Shown: positions 47,536 to 57,967, counted from the first letter of the stretch. The stretch: DNA of 64,000 nucleotides from Shewanella algidipiscicola (GCF_003605125.1 NZ_QPQT01000009.1:150888-214887), one strand, 5' to 3'. Numbers and translations are program-made. Notes: a model not told the origin generated them from the sequence alone.

Positions 47536-48216
47536 ATGCCAGTAAACTCTATTTTGGGCGTGTTTGCAAAATCGCCAATCAAACCGTTACAAGAACATAT
47601 CGATAAAGTGCACTACTGTGCGTCGATACTTGTACCATTTTTTGAAGCAACTGTCGCAGGTGACTGGGACAAAGCAGTTCAACTTCGTAAGCAAATTAGC
47701 CAAGCGGAGCGTGAAGCGGATGATCTTAAAAGAGAGATCCGTCTGACTCTTCCTGGTGGCCTGTTTATGCCAGTTGAACGAACCGACTTACTGGAGCTAC
47801 TTACCCAGCAAGATAAGATCGCTAATAAGGCGAAAGACATTTCAGGCCGCGTCATTGGCCGTCAACTACTTGTCCCCGCAGCTATACAAGAACCCTTCAC
47901 CGCCTATTTACAACGCTGCATTGATGCTGTTGTGCAGGCTAAGGAAGCCATTAACGAACTCGACGACCTACTAGAAACAGGTTTTCGTGGGCGTGAAGTC
48001 GATCTTGTCGCTAAGATGATCAGTGAACTCGACCAAATTGAAGAGGACACCGATGATCTACAAATCAAAATCCGTCGCCAGTTATTTAGCATTGAAAACG
48101 AGCTAAATCCTATCGATGTGATGTTCCTTTATAAGATAATTGAGTGGGTTGGTGACTTAGCAGATCTTGCTGAGCGCGTCGGTTCTCGCTTAGAGCTAAT
48201 GTTAGCTCGCGTCTAA
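47536..48216 (+). CDS. DUF47/TIGR00153 PhoU-like protein
   Basis: A 226-residue, all-helical cytoplasmic protein of the DUF47 (PhoU-like) family, TIGR00153 type: MPVNSILGVFAKSPIKPLQEHIDKVHYCAS, then EREADDLKREIRLTLPGGLFMPVERTDLLELLTQQDKIANKAKD and the end DLADLAERVGSRLELMLAR. It is thought to assist or restrain the Pit transporter encoded 24 bases later. Function in detail unknown. Confidence 0.88.
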   Translation: MPVNSILGVFAKSPIKPLQEHIDKVHYCASILVPFFEATVAGDWDKAVQLRKQISQAEREADDLKREIRLTLPGGLFMPVERTDLLELLTQQDKIANKAKDISGRVIGRQLLVPAAIQEPFTAYLQRCIDAVVQAKEAINELDDLLETGFRGREVDLVAKMISELDQIEEDTDDLQIKIRRQLFSIENELNPIDVMFLYKIIEWVGDLADLAERVGSRLELMLARV

Positions 48217-48240
48217 AAAACAAGTTATCAAGGTATCAAC

Positions 48241-49509
48241 ATGGTTGATGTATTAGTCACCAACGGCCCATGGCTTATTGCTATTGCGGCCGCATTTGGA
48301 TTTTTAATGGCGTGGGGTATCGGCGCAAACGATGTCGCCAATGCAATGGGAACCTCTGTAGGTTCAAACGCGATCACCATTAAACAAGCGATCATTATTG
48401 CGATGATCTTCGAATTCGCTGGCGCTTATCTTGCCGGCGGTGAAGTTACCAGCACGATTCGAAAAGGGATCATCGATTCAGCGTATTTTGTCGACTCACC
48501 AGAGTTATTGGTTTACGGCATGATTGCGGCGCTATTAGCCGCAGGTATCTGGTTAGTAGTGGCCTCTGCATTAGGATGGCCAGTATCGACGACTCACTCC
48601 ATTGTGGGCGCGATTGTTGGTTTTGCCTCGGTCGGAGTGGGTGCCGACTCAGTGGCTTGGGGCAAAGTGTTTGGCATTGTTGGCTCATGGGTAGTCACGC
48701 CAGCCATTTCGGGCTTTATTGCCTTCATGATATTCCAAAGCGTACAGAAGCTGATTTTCAACACCGAAAATCCACTTGAAAATGCTAAACGCTATGTGCC
48801 GTTCTACATGGGGTTAGCTGGTTTTGTAATGTCACTTGTGACCATCAAGAAAGGGCTAAAACACGTTGGTTTACACTTTACCGATCTTGAGTCCTATGTA
48901 TTAGCCATAGGCATTGCCATCCTTGTTGGACTTGGCGGTATGGTTGCGATTAAACGCCTCAAGATGAGCGATAAAGCCGATCGTCAAACCCAGTTTGGTA
49001 ACGTTGAGAAAGTGTTCGCCATCTTGATGGTGGTTACCGCATGTTGTATGGCATTTGCGCACGGCTCTAATGACGTAGCTAACGCCATTGGCCCACTGGC
49101 AGCCGTTGTTTCTGTCGTTAACAGTGGCGGCGAGATCAGCAGCAAAGCTCCATTGGTATGGTGGATCCTGCCTTTAGGCGCTGTGGGTATTGTGATGGGT
49201 CTGGCTATCTTTGGTAAGCGCGTCATGCAAACCATTGGTAAAAATATTACTCATCTTACCCCAAGCCGTGGCTTTGCCGCCGAGCTAGCAGCCGCTTCTA
49301 CCGTGGTTATCGCCTCGGGTACCGGCTTACCTATCTCTACCACACAAACCTTGGTGGGTGCGGTATTAGGCGTCGGCATGGCGCGTGGTATTGCCGCTAT
49401 CAATATCGGCGTGGTACGTAACATAGTGGTATCTTGGGTGGTCACTTTACCTGCAGGTGCTGGCCTATCGATCATCTTCTTCTTTACCATTAAGGGTATT
49501 TTCAACTAA
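48241..49509 (+). CDS. pitA: Inorganic phosphate transporter, Pit family
   Basis: Proton-coupled low-affinity phosphate importer (probably as metal-phosphate). The 422-residue protein has ~10 membrane helices and the two Pit signature repeats, GIGANDVANAMGTSVGSNAITIKQA (about 26-50) and AHGSNDVANAIGPLAAVV (about 277-294), plus SALGWPVSTTHSIVGAIVG. Gene 24 bases after the DUF47 partner. It ends at a good terminator. Confidence 0.92.
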   Translation: MVDVLVTNGPWLIAIAAAFGFLMAWGIGANDVANAMGTSVGSNAITIKQAIIIAMIFEFAGAYLAGGEVTSTIRKGIIDSAYFVDSPELLVYGMIAALLAAGIWLVVASALGWPVSTTHSIVGAIVGFASVGVGADSVAWGKVFGIVGSWVVTPAISGFIAFMIFQSVQKLIFNTENPLENAKRYVPFYMGLAGFVMSLVTIKKGLKHVGLHFTDLESYVLAIGIAILVGLGGMVAIKRLKMSDKADRQTQFGNVEKVFAILMVVTACCMAFAHGSNDVANAIGPLAAVVSVVNSGGEISSKAPLVWWILPLGAVGIVMGLAIFGKRVMQTIGKNITHLTPSRGFAAELAAASTVVIASGTGLPISTTQTLVGAVLGVGMARGIAAINIGVVRNIVVSWVVTLPAGAGLSIIFFFTIKGIFN

Positions 49510-49536
49510 CACCTTGATAGTATAAGTAGAAGCATT

Positions 49537-49562
49537 AAAAGGAAGCCTTAAGGCTTCCTTTT
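49537..49562 (+). terminator. Intrinsic terminator after pitA
   Basis: AAAAGGAAGCC pairs with GGCTTCCTTTT around TTAA, continuing into a T-run (TTTTTT). Strong. Confidence 0.9.
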
Positions 49563-49723
49563 TTATGGGCGCGACAGAACAAGATAGGCTATTGACACGG
49601 CCCATAACGATAGCTTATCGCTGATCTCTATCATCATTTGATAAAATATCAGCCATGCTACCCCTTGCAAAAAGGCCGTTAAATCCCTAGCATGTGGCAA
49701 TATTTCGTTGAAGAGAACTCAAA

Positions 49724-50299
49724 GTGTTAAGACTCCTATCTATCGTTGCATTGATGTTGCTGTCAACCACTCTTTTGGCAGCTGAGCAGACCCGTTATAT
49801 TTCGGATAATGTCTACACCTTCCTTCATGGCGGGCCGGGTACTCAGTTCCGTATTTTAGGTAGCGTCGAGGCAGGACAAGCCATCACTTACCTAGGTGAG
49901 ACCCAAGGAGACTATGTTAAAATTATCGACCACAAAGGCCGTGAAGGCTGGGTCGATGCTAATCTTGTCACCAGCAGCAAGAGCTTTCGCGTGCAGCTAC
50001 CCGAGGTGGAAGCCAAGCTGGCACAGGTACAGTCCGAGCTCGATACCTTGACCAATGAAAGCAGTAATAGTACTCAGCTTATCCGCCAACTTCGCTCTCA
50101 ACTTGCCACCAGTGAGCAGGCGCTCGCCGAAGCCAGCAGCGAGCGCGATAGCGCCACACGTGAGCTAGCAAAGATTCAAAATAACGAGCGTTTCGAGCAA
50201 CTCAAGCAAGGCGGTATGATTGCGGGTATCGGTTTAATTCTTGGGGTGATCATCGCTTACCTACCAAGACCCCGTCGTCGCCAAAAAAATCGCTGGTAA
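49724..50299 (+). CDS. YgiM-like SH3-domain envelope protein (TIGR04211)
   Basis: A 191-residue protein with a signal peptide (LLSIVALMLLSTTLLA), an SH3-type domain (YISDNVYTFLHGGPGTQFRILGSVEAGQAITYLGE, about 24-85), a coiled coil (about 95-160), one C-terminal membrane helix (GGMIAGIGLILGVIIAYL) and a basic tail RPRRRQKNRW. That order matches E. coli YgiM. It probably spans the periplasm, anchored in the inner membrane; ligand unknown. GTG start behind GAAGAGA. It lies close to ygiF here, as in E. coli. Confidence 0.83.
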   Translation: MLRLLSIVALMLLSTTLLAAEQTRYISDNVYTFLHGGPGTQFRILGSVEAGQAITYLGETQGDYVKIIDHKGREGWVDANLVTSSKSFRVQLPEVEAKLAQVQSELDTLTNESSNSTQLIRQLRSQLATSEQALAEASSERDSATRELAKIQNNERFEQLKQGGMIAGIGLILGVIIAYLPRPRRRQKNRW

Positions 50300-50318
50300 T
50301 AACGACCGCTTAGCATAC

Positions 50319-50345
50319 AAGCCAGCACTTAAGGTGCTGGCTTTT
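50319..50345 (+). terminator. Intrinsic terminator after the YgiM-like gene
   Basis: GCCAGCAC (50321-50328) pairs with GTGCTGGC (50334-50341), extended by A-T pairs, loop TTAAG, followed by TTTTTT. Confidence 0.88.
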
Positions 50346-50824
50346 TTATGCATCACGCTTTATTGATAGCCGGACTCAATCGTTTTACTGCCATCTCAAC
50401 CCCATGAACCCGCTCGGCCAATCGATGCTCAACCCTGATCTGATAAATACACTCCATAGGCTATGCCAACCAAACTGCGCTAAAACGAGCAAACAGATAT
50501 TGCAGCGGACGCATGGTTAAAGGCTGTGTAGAGATTAGCTGCTTCTTGGCAAAACCGACCTGGTTTAACAGGTTATTTACAGTCAATTTCAAACACCATG
50601 CAATTATCAGCTACGAGCCTTACCCTTTATAAAGCGGGCATATGACACCTTACATTCACATCATTTCAAACAAGGATCACATAAGTTTTCACAATGGTGT
50701 TCCTCGTCACATTTTGAATGTATAATCGGCGCGCTAAGGCGCCAGGTTGTATACAAAAATAATACTAAACGCCTTTTAAACTGACCTTTTGTTCAAGCCA
50801 AAACTGTCCCTAATGTAGGTCCAG
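50346..50824. other. Intergenic region upstream of putA
   Basis: About 480 bases with no credible gene. The right side (AT-rich near 50700-50800) probably holds the putA promoter and long leader. No clear operator or hairpin. Confidence 0.4.
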
Positions 50825-50839
50825 GTGGAAGTTACTACT

Positions 50840-53800
50840 ATGTTCAAAGCAAGTGAAGTTCTGACTGGTCGTTATGACTCAGCTACCCTAGATGAGCTTT
50901 TTGAAGCGATCACCCACAACTATATTGTCGATGAAGAACAATACCTCTCAGAGCTGATCCAATTGGTGCCTTCGAGTGAAGCAGAGATCCAGCGAGTCAC
51001 CCAACGTGCGCACGATTTAGTCAGCAAGGTACGTCAATACGATAAAAAAGGCCTGATGGTCGGTATCGATGCCTTCTTGCAGCAATATAGCTTAGAAACT
51101 CAAGAAGGCATTATCTTGATGTGCCTAGCCGAGGCCTTGCTACGCATACCCGATGCCGAGACCGCCGATGCACTGATTGAAGACAAGCTCTCAGGGGCCA
51201 AATGGGACGAACACCTCAATAAGAGTGGCTCCACCTTAGTCAATGCCTCGACATGGGGATTGATGCTAACCGGTAAAATTGTCAACCTAGATAAAGAGAT
51301 TGATGGTAAGCCCAGTAGCCTACTCAACCGTTTAGTTAACCGCCTAGGCGAACCTGTGATCCGCCAAGCCATGCTGGCAGCGATGAAGATCATGGGTAAG
51401 CAATTTGTATTGGGGCGCACCGTTAAAGAAGCCCTAAAAAACAGTGTCGATAAGCGTAAGCTAGGATATACCCACAGCTACGACATGCTCGGCGAAGCGG
51501 CGCTCACCATGAAAGATGCGCAAAAATACTTCGACGATTATTCCAGCGCTATCGCCGCCTTGGGCGAGCAAGAGTACGATGAAAGCCAAGCGCCGCGCCC
51601 AACCATCTCGATTAAGTTGTCAGCGCTGCATCCTCGCTATGAAGTCGCTAACGAAGATCGCACACTCACCGAGCTATACGACACAGTTATCAAATTAATC
51701 AAGCAAGCGCGCGCCCTCAATATTGGCGTCTCTATCGATGCCGAAGAAGCCGATCGCTTAGAACTGTCGCTCAAGCTATTCCAAAAGCTGTATAACTCAG
51801 ACGCAGCCAAAGGCTGGGGCCTGTTAGGCATAGTCGTGCAAGCCTACTCTAAACGCGCCCTGCCGGTATTGTGCTGGCTAACACGCCTATCGAAAGAGCA
51901 AGGCGATGAGATCCCGCTCCGTTTAGTGAAAGGGGCTTACTGGGACAGCGAGCTAAAATGGGCACAAATGGCTGGTGAAGGCGGTTACCCGCTCTACACC
52001 CGTAAGGCAGGTACCGATGTATCTTACCTTGCCTGCGCCCGCTACCTGTTGTCTGATGCCACTCGCGGCGCCATCTATCCGCAGTTTGCCAGCCACAATG
52101 CGCAAACCGTCGCGGCCATTGCCGATATGGCGGGCGATCGCCAGTATGAGTTTCAACGTCTGCACGGCATGGGCGAAGAGTTGTATGACACCTTGCTGGC
52201 CGAAGCTGGCGTGAGCACAGTGCGTATCTATGCGCCCGTTGGTGCCCACAAAGATCTGCTGCCTTACTTGGTGCGTCGACTGCTAGAAAATGGCGCCAAT
52301 ACCTCGTTTGTGCATAAACTGGTAGACCCTAAAACCCCCATCGACTCTTTGGTTGTCCATCCTTTGACGACCCTACAAAGCTACAACACCCTAGCCAATA
52401 ATAAAATTGTTCAGCCAGCCGATATTTTTGGCGCCGAACGTAAAAACTCTAAGGGACTCAATATGAATATCATCTCGGAATCTGAGCCGTTTTTCGCGGC
52501 GCTAGACACCTTTAAAGACACGCGCTGGAGCGCGGGCCCGCTGGTCAATGGCGACACCCTAACGGGTGACACCATAGAAGTGCTCAGCCCCTATGACACC
52601 ACTCAGGTGGTCGGTAGCGTCGCCTTTGCCGACAGCCACGCCATAGAACATGCGCTCGCCAGTGCCCATGGCGCCTTTGGCTCATGGTGTGCAACGCCCG
52701 TTGAAGTGCGCGCCAACGCGCTACAAAAGCTAGCGGATCTATTAGAAGAACACCGCGAAGAGTTGATTGTCTTATGTACCCGTGAAGCGGGTAAGAGTAT
52801 TCAAGACGGTATCGATGAAGTGCGCGAAGCGGTCGATTTCTGTCGCTACTACGCGGTGCAAGCCAAGAAGATGATGGCCAAGCCTGAACTGCTTCCCGGC
52901 CCAACGGGTGAGCTCAATGAGCTGTTCTTGCAAGGTCGCGGCGTCTTTGTGTGTATCAGCCCTTGGAACTTCCCCCTAGCCATCTTCTTAGGTCAAGTTG
53001 CCGCCGCGCTTGCTGCGGGTAACACTGTGGTGGCTAAGCCTGCCGAACAAACCTCAATTATCGGCTACCGCGCGGTGCAGCTGGCTCATCAAGCGGGGAT
53101 CCCCAAAGAGGTGTTACAGTTCCTCCCCGGCACGGGTGCTAGCGTTGGGGCGACCATCACCGCCGATGAGCGCATAGGGGGCGTCTGCTTCACTGGCTCA
53201 ACCGTCACGGCCAAGCGCATCAACCTAACCTTAGCCCAGCGCGAAGGGGCTATCATTCCGCTAATCGCCGAAACTGGCGGCCAAAATGCCATGGTAGTGG
53301 ACTCAACCTCGCAGCCAGAGCAAGTGGTTAATGATGTGGTGTCATCTTCCTTTACCAGTGCCGGACAACGCTGCTCGGCGCTGCGAGTGCTGTTTTTACA
53401 AGAAGATATCGCCGATCGCGTTATTGATGTGCTCAAAGGGGCGATGAATGAGTTAACCATTGGCGATCCCAACTCGGTGAAGACAGATGTCGGGCCGGTG
53501 ATCGATGCGACCGCCAAGGCCAACCTTAATGCCCATATCGATCACATCAAGCAAGTAGGCCGTTTGATTAACCAACTTGAGTTACCAACTGGCACCGAAA
53601 ATGGCCACTTTGTGGCGCCGATCGCGGTAGAAATAGACTCGATTAAAGTGTTAGAAAAAGAGCACTTTGGGCCTATCCTGCATGTGATCCGCTACAAGGC
53701 TGCTGATTTACCTAAGGTTATTGATGAGATCAATTCAACCGGATTTGGTCTTACCCTAGGGATCCATAGCCGTAACGAAAGCCATGCCCTCGCCTTAGCC

Positions 53801-54019
53801 GACAAGGTTAATGTGGGTAATGTCTATATCAATCGCAACCAAATTGGCGCTGTCGTTGGCGTGCAGCCTTTCGGCGGACAAGGCCTGTCGGGCACAGGCC
53901 CTAAAGCCGGTGGTCCACACTACTTAACCCGTTTTGTGACCGAAAAGACCCGCACCAATAACATCACCGCCATCGGTGGCAATGCGACCCTATTATCTCT
54001 GGGCGATAGTGATGACTAA
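50840..54019 (+). CDS. putA: Bifunctional proline dehydrogenase / P5C dehydrogenase
   Basis: Oxidises proline to glutamate in two steps; membrane-associated. The ~1059-residue protein has a proline dehydrogenase barrel (about residues 190-480; SIKLSALHPRYEVAN, LRLVKGAYWDSELKWAQM, FASHNAQTVAAI, RRLLENGANTSFVHKL) and an aldehyde dehydrogenase half (about 560-1000; SPWNFPLAIFLGQVAAALAAGNTVVAKP, GSTVTAKRI, ETGGQNAMVVD, catalytic Cys in GQRCSALR near residue 845). It lacks the N-terminal ribbon-helix-helix repressor domain of the ~1300-residue E. coli type. I start at ATG 50840 (MFKASEVL) rather than the GTG at 50825. Confidence 0.94.
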   Translation: MFKASEVLTGRYDSATLDELFEAITHNYIVDEEQYLSELIQLVPSSEAEIQRVTQRAHDLVSKVRQYDKKGLMVGIDAFLQQYSLETQEGIILMCLAEALLRIPDAETADALIEDKLSGAKWDEHLNKSGSTLVNASTWGLMLTGKIVNLDKEIDGKPSSLLNRLVNRLGEPVIRQAMLAAMKIMGKQFVLGRTVKEALKNSVDKRKLGYTHSYDMLGEAALTMKDAQKYFDDYSSAIAALGEQEYDESQAPRPTISIKLSALHPRYEVANEDRTLTELYDTVIKLIKQARALNIGVSIDAEEADRLELSLKLFQKLYNSDAAKGWGLLGIVVQAYSKRALPVLCWLTRLSKEQGDEIPLRLVKGAYWDSELKWAQMAGEGGYPLYTRKAGTDVSYLACARYLLSDATRGAIYPQFASHNAQTVAAIADMAGDRQYEFQRLHGMGEELYDTLLAEAGVSTVRIYAPVGAHKDLLPYLVRRLLENGANTSFVHKLVDPKTPIDSLVVHPLTTLQSYNTLANNKIVQPADIFGAERKNSKGLNMNIISESEPFFAALDTFKDTRWSAGPLVNGDTLTGDTIEVLSPYDTTQVVGSVAFADSHAIEHALASAHGAFGSWCATPVEVRANALQKLADLLEEHREELIVLCTREAGKSIQDGIDEVREAVDFCRYYAVQAKKMMAKPELLPGPTGELNELFLQGRGVFVCISPWNFPLAIFLGQVAAALAAGNTVVAKPAEQTSIIGYRAVQLAHQAGIPKEVLQFLPGTGASVGATITADERIGGVCFTGSTVTAKRINLTLAQREGAIIPLIAETGGQNAMVVDSTSQPEQVVNDVVSSSFTSAGQRCSALRVLFLQEDIADRVIDVLKGAMNELTIGDPNSVKTDVGPVIDATAKANLNAHIDHIKQVGRLINQLELPTGTENGHFVAPIAVEIDSIKVLEKEHFGPILHVIRYKAADLPKVIDEINSTGFGLTLGIHSRNESHALALADKVNVGNVYINRNQIGAVVGVQPFGGQGLSGTGPKAGGPHYLTRFVTEKTRTNNITAIGGNATLLSLGDSDD

Positions 54020-54096
54020 TGCCATTAGCGCATCCCATAGCGTAAGTAGGCAAATAACAAGTAAGCCGATATCCTAAGGTGTCGGCGACGATAAAT

Positions 54097-54127
54097 AAAA
54101 AGCCAGTTGCAATGCAACTGGCTTTTT
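54097..54127. terminator. Bidirectional terminator between putA and cydC
   Basis: AGCCAGTTGC pairs with GCAACTGGCT (3-base loop), with A-run before and T-run after, so it can work in both directions between the convergent genes. Confidence 0.85.
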
Positions 54128-54170
54128 ACTGTCTGCTTAACGGCTCATCGCCGGCTTAAGCAAGCCTAAT

Positions 54171-55976
54171 TTACACTAAGCGCCGTTGTAAGCTGGCATA
54201 GTATTCATCCTGTTGCAGCAGCATTTGATGGCTACCACTTTGACGGATCGCCCCATTTTCCATCAGATGAATACAGTCCATCTGCGCCATCGCAGTTAGG
54301 CGGTGGCTTATCATCAACAAGGTTTTATCTTGAGCAAATTCAAATAACAGCGCCAAGATCTCACGTTCGGTGCGTTGATCTAACCCTTCGGTAGGCTCAT
54401 CGAGCAGCAATAACGGCGCATCACGCAATAGCGCTCTGGCAACCCCAATACGGCGCTGCTCCCCTCCCGACAACTGTCGCCCACCTTCACCAATCCAAGT
54501 ATCCAGTGGCTTATCACCTTGAGTTAAAGTACTTAAGCCCACTTTATTGAGCACCTCAACGAGCAGCTTATCATTGGCCGCCTGCGCCTCCTGCCGGGCT
54601 GCACGGCTTAAGCCTTGTGTCTGGCTCTCCGTTTGCGTATCGAGTTGCGCTAAGGTTAAGTTATCGCGCAGGGTTCCGGCAAACAGGTAGATACGCTGGC
54701 TCACCACTGTCATGCCTTGGCGCAGGTGTTTTTCGCTGTAGGCTGAAATAGGCACCCCATCGAGCATGATACTGCCCGCTTGCGGCTGCCACTGACGAGT
54801 GATTAATGACAACAAACTCGACTTGCCACAACCGGTTTGCCCAAGCAGCGCCACCTTGTCGCCAGCCTGCAGGGTTAAATCGACCCCTTTGAGCACGGGC
54901 CTATCTGCCGTATAGGCAAAATCGACCTGCTGCAAGCTTAACGCGCCGTGGCTGACTCTATGCTCTGCCTGCTCATCGAAGATGATGCTAGGCGATTGCA
55001 GCGCCACCTCATTGACTCGCTCGGCGGCCATCACACACGCAGACAGGTGCTGAAACGCTCCCGCTAGCGGCATCAACATCTCGATACAAGCCAGTGTCAT
55101 AAACACCACCAACGCCAGCATGGGCCCCGGCGGCAGATGTTCACCCACCCCATCGGCCGCCATATATAGCAGCAGTACCACGGCCAGCCCATGACACAAG
55201 ACCAACGCCGCTTGGCTCAGCGCAGTGACATTGGCCATCGCCGCTTGGCTGGCAAACAACTTTGTCTGCGCCCTATCAAGCTCGGCGCGAAACCGTGGTA
55301 GCGCGCCAAATAGGGTTAACTCGGCCTGGCCCTGCACATATTCGAGCATTAATACTCTAAAGTCGCGTTTTGCCTCAAGCTGGGCGATGCCTGGGCGATG
55401 GCCTAATGCATAAAAGATCAACGGCAATAAACACCATAAAGCCAATAACACGCCGCACAGGGTTAGCGCTAAGGTGGCATCAAACCAGCCCAAAAACAGG
55501 TATAGGGCACCAATCATCAACAGCGAGGCGGTCATGGGAGTGATTAAGCGTAAATAGAGATGATCCAGCGTATCGATGTCTGACACTAAACGATTCAGCA
55601 GATCGCCACCGCGCACCGCCTGAAGATCGCTCGCGCTCAGCGGCATCAACTTGCGCCATGCCCAGCACCTAAGCTCGGTCAATAATTTAAAGGTGGCCTC
55701 ATGGGTGGCAAGGCGCTCACCGTAGCGACTCGCGGTGCGGGCGATGGATAAAAAGCGCACGCCACCTGCGGGGGAAAAATAGTTAAACGCCTGCGCGGTC
55801 GCCACCGTGAGTCCTGCAACCGCCGTGGCCGAGAGAAACCAGCCCGACAGCGATAACAAGCCAATGCCAGCCATCAAGGTGGTGATACTTAACAACAGTC
55901 CAACGCCCATCATCAGCCATTGGCGTTTAAACAGCCTTAAAAACGGCAACAGTTGGCTTATTCCTTTACGTTTCAT
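54171..55976 (-). CDS. cydC: Cysteine/glutathione ABC exporter subunit CydC
   Basis: Half of the heterodimeric CydDC transporter that moves thiols to the periplasm and is needed for cytochrome bd assembly. 601 residues: six membrane helices (about 15-300), then the ATPase with Walker A GQTGCGKSS, signature LSGGEQRR and Walker B LLLLDEPTEGLD. SIARTASRYGERLATHEATFKLLTELR is the CydC signature. It overlaps cydD by 4 bases (ATGA). A stretch between Walker A and the signature (TQTESQTQGLSRAARQEAQAAND) is longer than usual. Confidence 0.92.
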   Translation of the reverse strand: MKRKGISQLLPFLRLFKRQWLMMGVGLLLSITTLMAGIGLLSLSGWFLSATAVAGLTVATAQAFNYFSPAGGVRFLSIARTASRYGERLATHEATFKLLTELRCWAWRKLMPLSASDLQAVRGGDLLNRLVSDIDTLDHLYLRLITPMTASLLMIGALYLFLGWFDATLALTLCGVLLALWCLLPLIFYALGHRPGIAQLEAKRDFRVLMLEYVQGQAELTLFGALPRFRAELDRAQTKLFASQAAMANVTALSQAALVLCHGLAVVLLLYMAADGVGEHLPPGPMLALVVFMTLACIEMLMPLAGAFQHLSACVMAAERVNEVALQSPSIIFDEQAEHRVSHGALSLQQVDFAYTADRPVLKGVDLTLQAGDKVALLGQTGCGKSSLLSLITRQWQPQAGSIMLDGVPISAYSEKHLRQGMTVVSQRIYLFAGTLRDNLTLAQLDTQTESQTQGLSRAARQEAQAANDKLLVEVLNKVGLSTLTQGDKPLDTWIGEGGRQLSGGEQRRIGVARALLRDAPLLLLDEPTEGLDQRTEREILALLFEFAQDKTLLMISHRLTAMAQMDCIHLMENGAIRQSGSHQMLLQQDEYYASLQRRLV

Positions 55977-57781
55977 GACAATGCCTCGCTTAAAGCCTGC
56001 TCATGGCACAGCTCCCGAAATAGCCCCCGCTGGCTCACCAAGGTCTGATAATCGCCCTGCTGCACAATGCGTCCCTTGTCTAACACCACTATCTTGTCCA
56101 TCTGCTGCAGAGAATCTAGACGATGAGTCACCATCAAGGCGCTCGCGCCTGCCATCGCCTCATCCAGTGCCGCTAATACCGCTTGCTCACTGTGGCTGTC
56201 TAAGCTGGCAGTAGGCTCATCAAGTAACAAAAGCTGCGCCTCTTGCCCCAGCGCGCGAGCAAGGCACAAGCGTTGAGCTTGCCCCACCGATACCCCGGCA
56301 CTTTGCTCCCCTATGGGATGGGCTAACCCGAGCGGCTGCGCGTCGACAAACTCTCTCACCTGCGCCTTTTCCAAAAGCGCCAGTACGCTGGCGTCGCTCA
56401 TCTCTATGTTGCTCATCGCCACGTTATCGCGCACCGTGCCATGAAACAGCTGCGGCTCTTGTCCCAGCCATGCCAAATGGCGGCGATAGCTGACTCTGTC
56501 GAGTGTATTCAGCTCGATGCCATTGACCAACACCGACCCTTCATAGGGTAAAAAGCCGAGCAACATATTGAGTAAACTGCTTTTGCCTGCCCCGCTAGGC
56601 CCCACCAACGCCATACGTTGCCCAGCCAATAACGTCACACTCAGCGGTCCGGCTAACACTTGGCCATCGAGGCTACGCACGGTCACATCTTGCAGCACCA
56701 GACTCAGCGGCTGATTAGAGGCAAACGGCACCCCCTGATTGCCGCCAATATTGCTATCGCAACTATTGTTATCGCCACAGCCACTCTCGGGATGATTAAG
56801 CAAGGCCATTAACGCTTCTGCCGCGCCGATGGCCTGCGCCTTAGCATGATAATGCGTACCCATGTCCCGCAGCGGTTGATAAAACTCGGGGGCCAAAATC
56901 AGCACAAATAAACCGGTAAACAGGGTGAGCCCAGCGCCATAATGCCCAAAATCGAGATGGTCAAGAAAGCTAAAACCAAAATACACCGCCAATACCGCAA
57001 TCGACACAGCAGCGAAAAACTCCAGCACGGCGGAGCTTAAAAAGGCCATGCGCAGCACCGCCATAGTGCGACTGCGAAACTCTTCAGAGGCGGTTTCAAT
57101 CGCTTTGATCTCACAATCGCCGCGATAGAACAGCTTAATGGTACTCATGCCTTTAAGGCGGTCCATAAAGTGGCCACTTAAACGCGACAAGGCGGTGAAG
57201 TTTTTACGGTTGGCATCGGCAGCGCCCATGCCCACTAAGATCATAAATAGCGGAATTAACGGGGCCGTTGCCAGCAAGATGATGCCCGCGGCCCAGTTTA
57301 TCGGAAACACCACCGCTAAAATGGTCAGCGGAATAAAGCCCGCCAGCAGCATCTGTGGCAGGTATTTGGCGTAAAAGTCATGCAGATCTTCAACCTGCTC
57401 CAATACAATGCTGGCCCAGCTACCCGCAGGCTTACCTTTTATAAACACGGGTCCCAGTTGGGTTAACTTATCCAGCACCGCTTTACGGATCTGCCCACGC
57501 AGCAAACAGCCCGCTTTAAAGCTAATGCGCTCGCGGCCATAGGCCAATAATGCCCTAAGCGCTATGATGCCGATGAGGAGATAAAAATGGTTGATAAAAT
57601 CGGTTTTGGGCTGCGATTCGATGATCATGCCATGTAACATGGTGGCCAGCAGATAGGCTTGTGCCACTAAGGCTAAGCCCGTCAATACGCCAAACAACAC
57701 AGTGAGGTTAAGGTAGATGCCACAGGCTGATTTTTGCTGTTTCAACCAACGGGAAAGCACTTTTTCTAAGCTTTTGTCCAT
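55973..57781 (-). CDS. cydD: Cysteine/glutathione ABC exporter subunit CydD
   Basis: Partner of CydC. 602 residues: N-terminal SRWLKQQKSACGIYL, membrane domain with KPAGSWASIVLEQVEDLHDFYAKYLPQMLLAG and GMGAADANRKNFTALSRLSGHFMDRLKGMSTIKLF, all close to E. coli CydD; then Walker A GPSGAGKSS, signature VSVGQAQRLCLARAL (with VGQ in place of GGQ, as in other CydDs) and Walker B LLLLDEPTASLD. No cydAB genes are in the window. It is the first gene of the pair. Confidence 0.93.
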   Translation of the reverse strand: MDKSLEKVLSRWLKQQKSACGIYLNLTVLFGVLTGLALVAQAYLLATMLHGMIIESQPKTDFINHFYLLIGIIALRALLAYGRERISFKAGCLLRGQIRKAVLDKLTQLGPVFIKGKPAGSWASIVLEQVEDLHDFYAKYLPQMLLAGFIPLTILAVVFPINWAAGIILLATAPLIPLFMILVGMGAADANRKNFTALSRLSGHFMDRLKGMSTIKLFYRGDCEIKAIETASEEFRSRTMAVLRMAFLSSAVLEFFAAVSIAVLAVYFGFSFLDHLDFGHYGAGLTLFTGLFVLILAPEFYQPLRDMGTHYHAKAQAIGAAEALMALLNHPESGCGDNNSCDSNIGGNQGVPFASNQPLSLVLQDVTVRSLDGQVLAGPLSVTLLAGQRMALVGPSGAGKSSLLNMLLGFLPYEGSVLVNGIELNTLDRVSYRRHLAWLGQEPQLFHGTVRDNVAMSNIEMSDASVLALLEKAQVREFVDAQPLGLAHPIGEQSAGVSVGQAQRLCLARALGQEAQLLLLDEPTASLDSHSEQAVLAALDEAMAGASALMVTHRLDSLQQMDKIVVLDKGRIVQQGDYQTLVSQRGLFRELCHEQALSEALS

Positions 57782-57912
57782 GGGGCTCCGACGACATTGA
57801 GGCGAGGGTAACGGCGTATATTGCCAATCCGTGAAGTATCGCAGGCAATGGGGGCTTAATAAACAGCGACGTGCGTAATTGTTAGGCGCTTCACAAAAAT
57901 TGAGCTAGATCA

Positions 57913-57941
57913 AAAAAGCCAGCACTTTTGGCTGGCTTTTT
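57913..57941. terminator. Bidirectional hairpin terminator, upstream of cydD and after DUF3622
   Basis: AAAAGCCAGC pairs with GCTGGCTTTT, 7-base loop; A-run and T-run on the two sides. It ends the DUF3622 transcript (minus strand). Confidence 0.8.
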
Positions 57942-57967
57942 GGGCGATTCATCAATAACAACAAGGT

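Noticed and set aside
50825..50839. GTG start of putA at 50825
   Set aside because: It gives five extra residues; the ATG at 50840 has a suitable GGTGGAAG upstream and gives the family start MFKASEVL.
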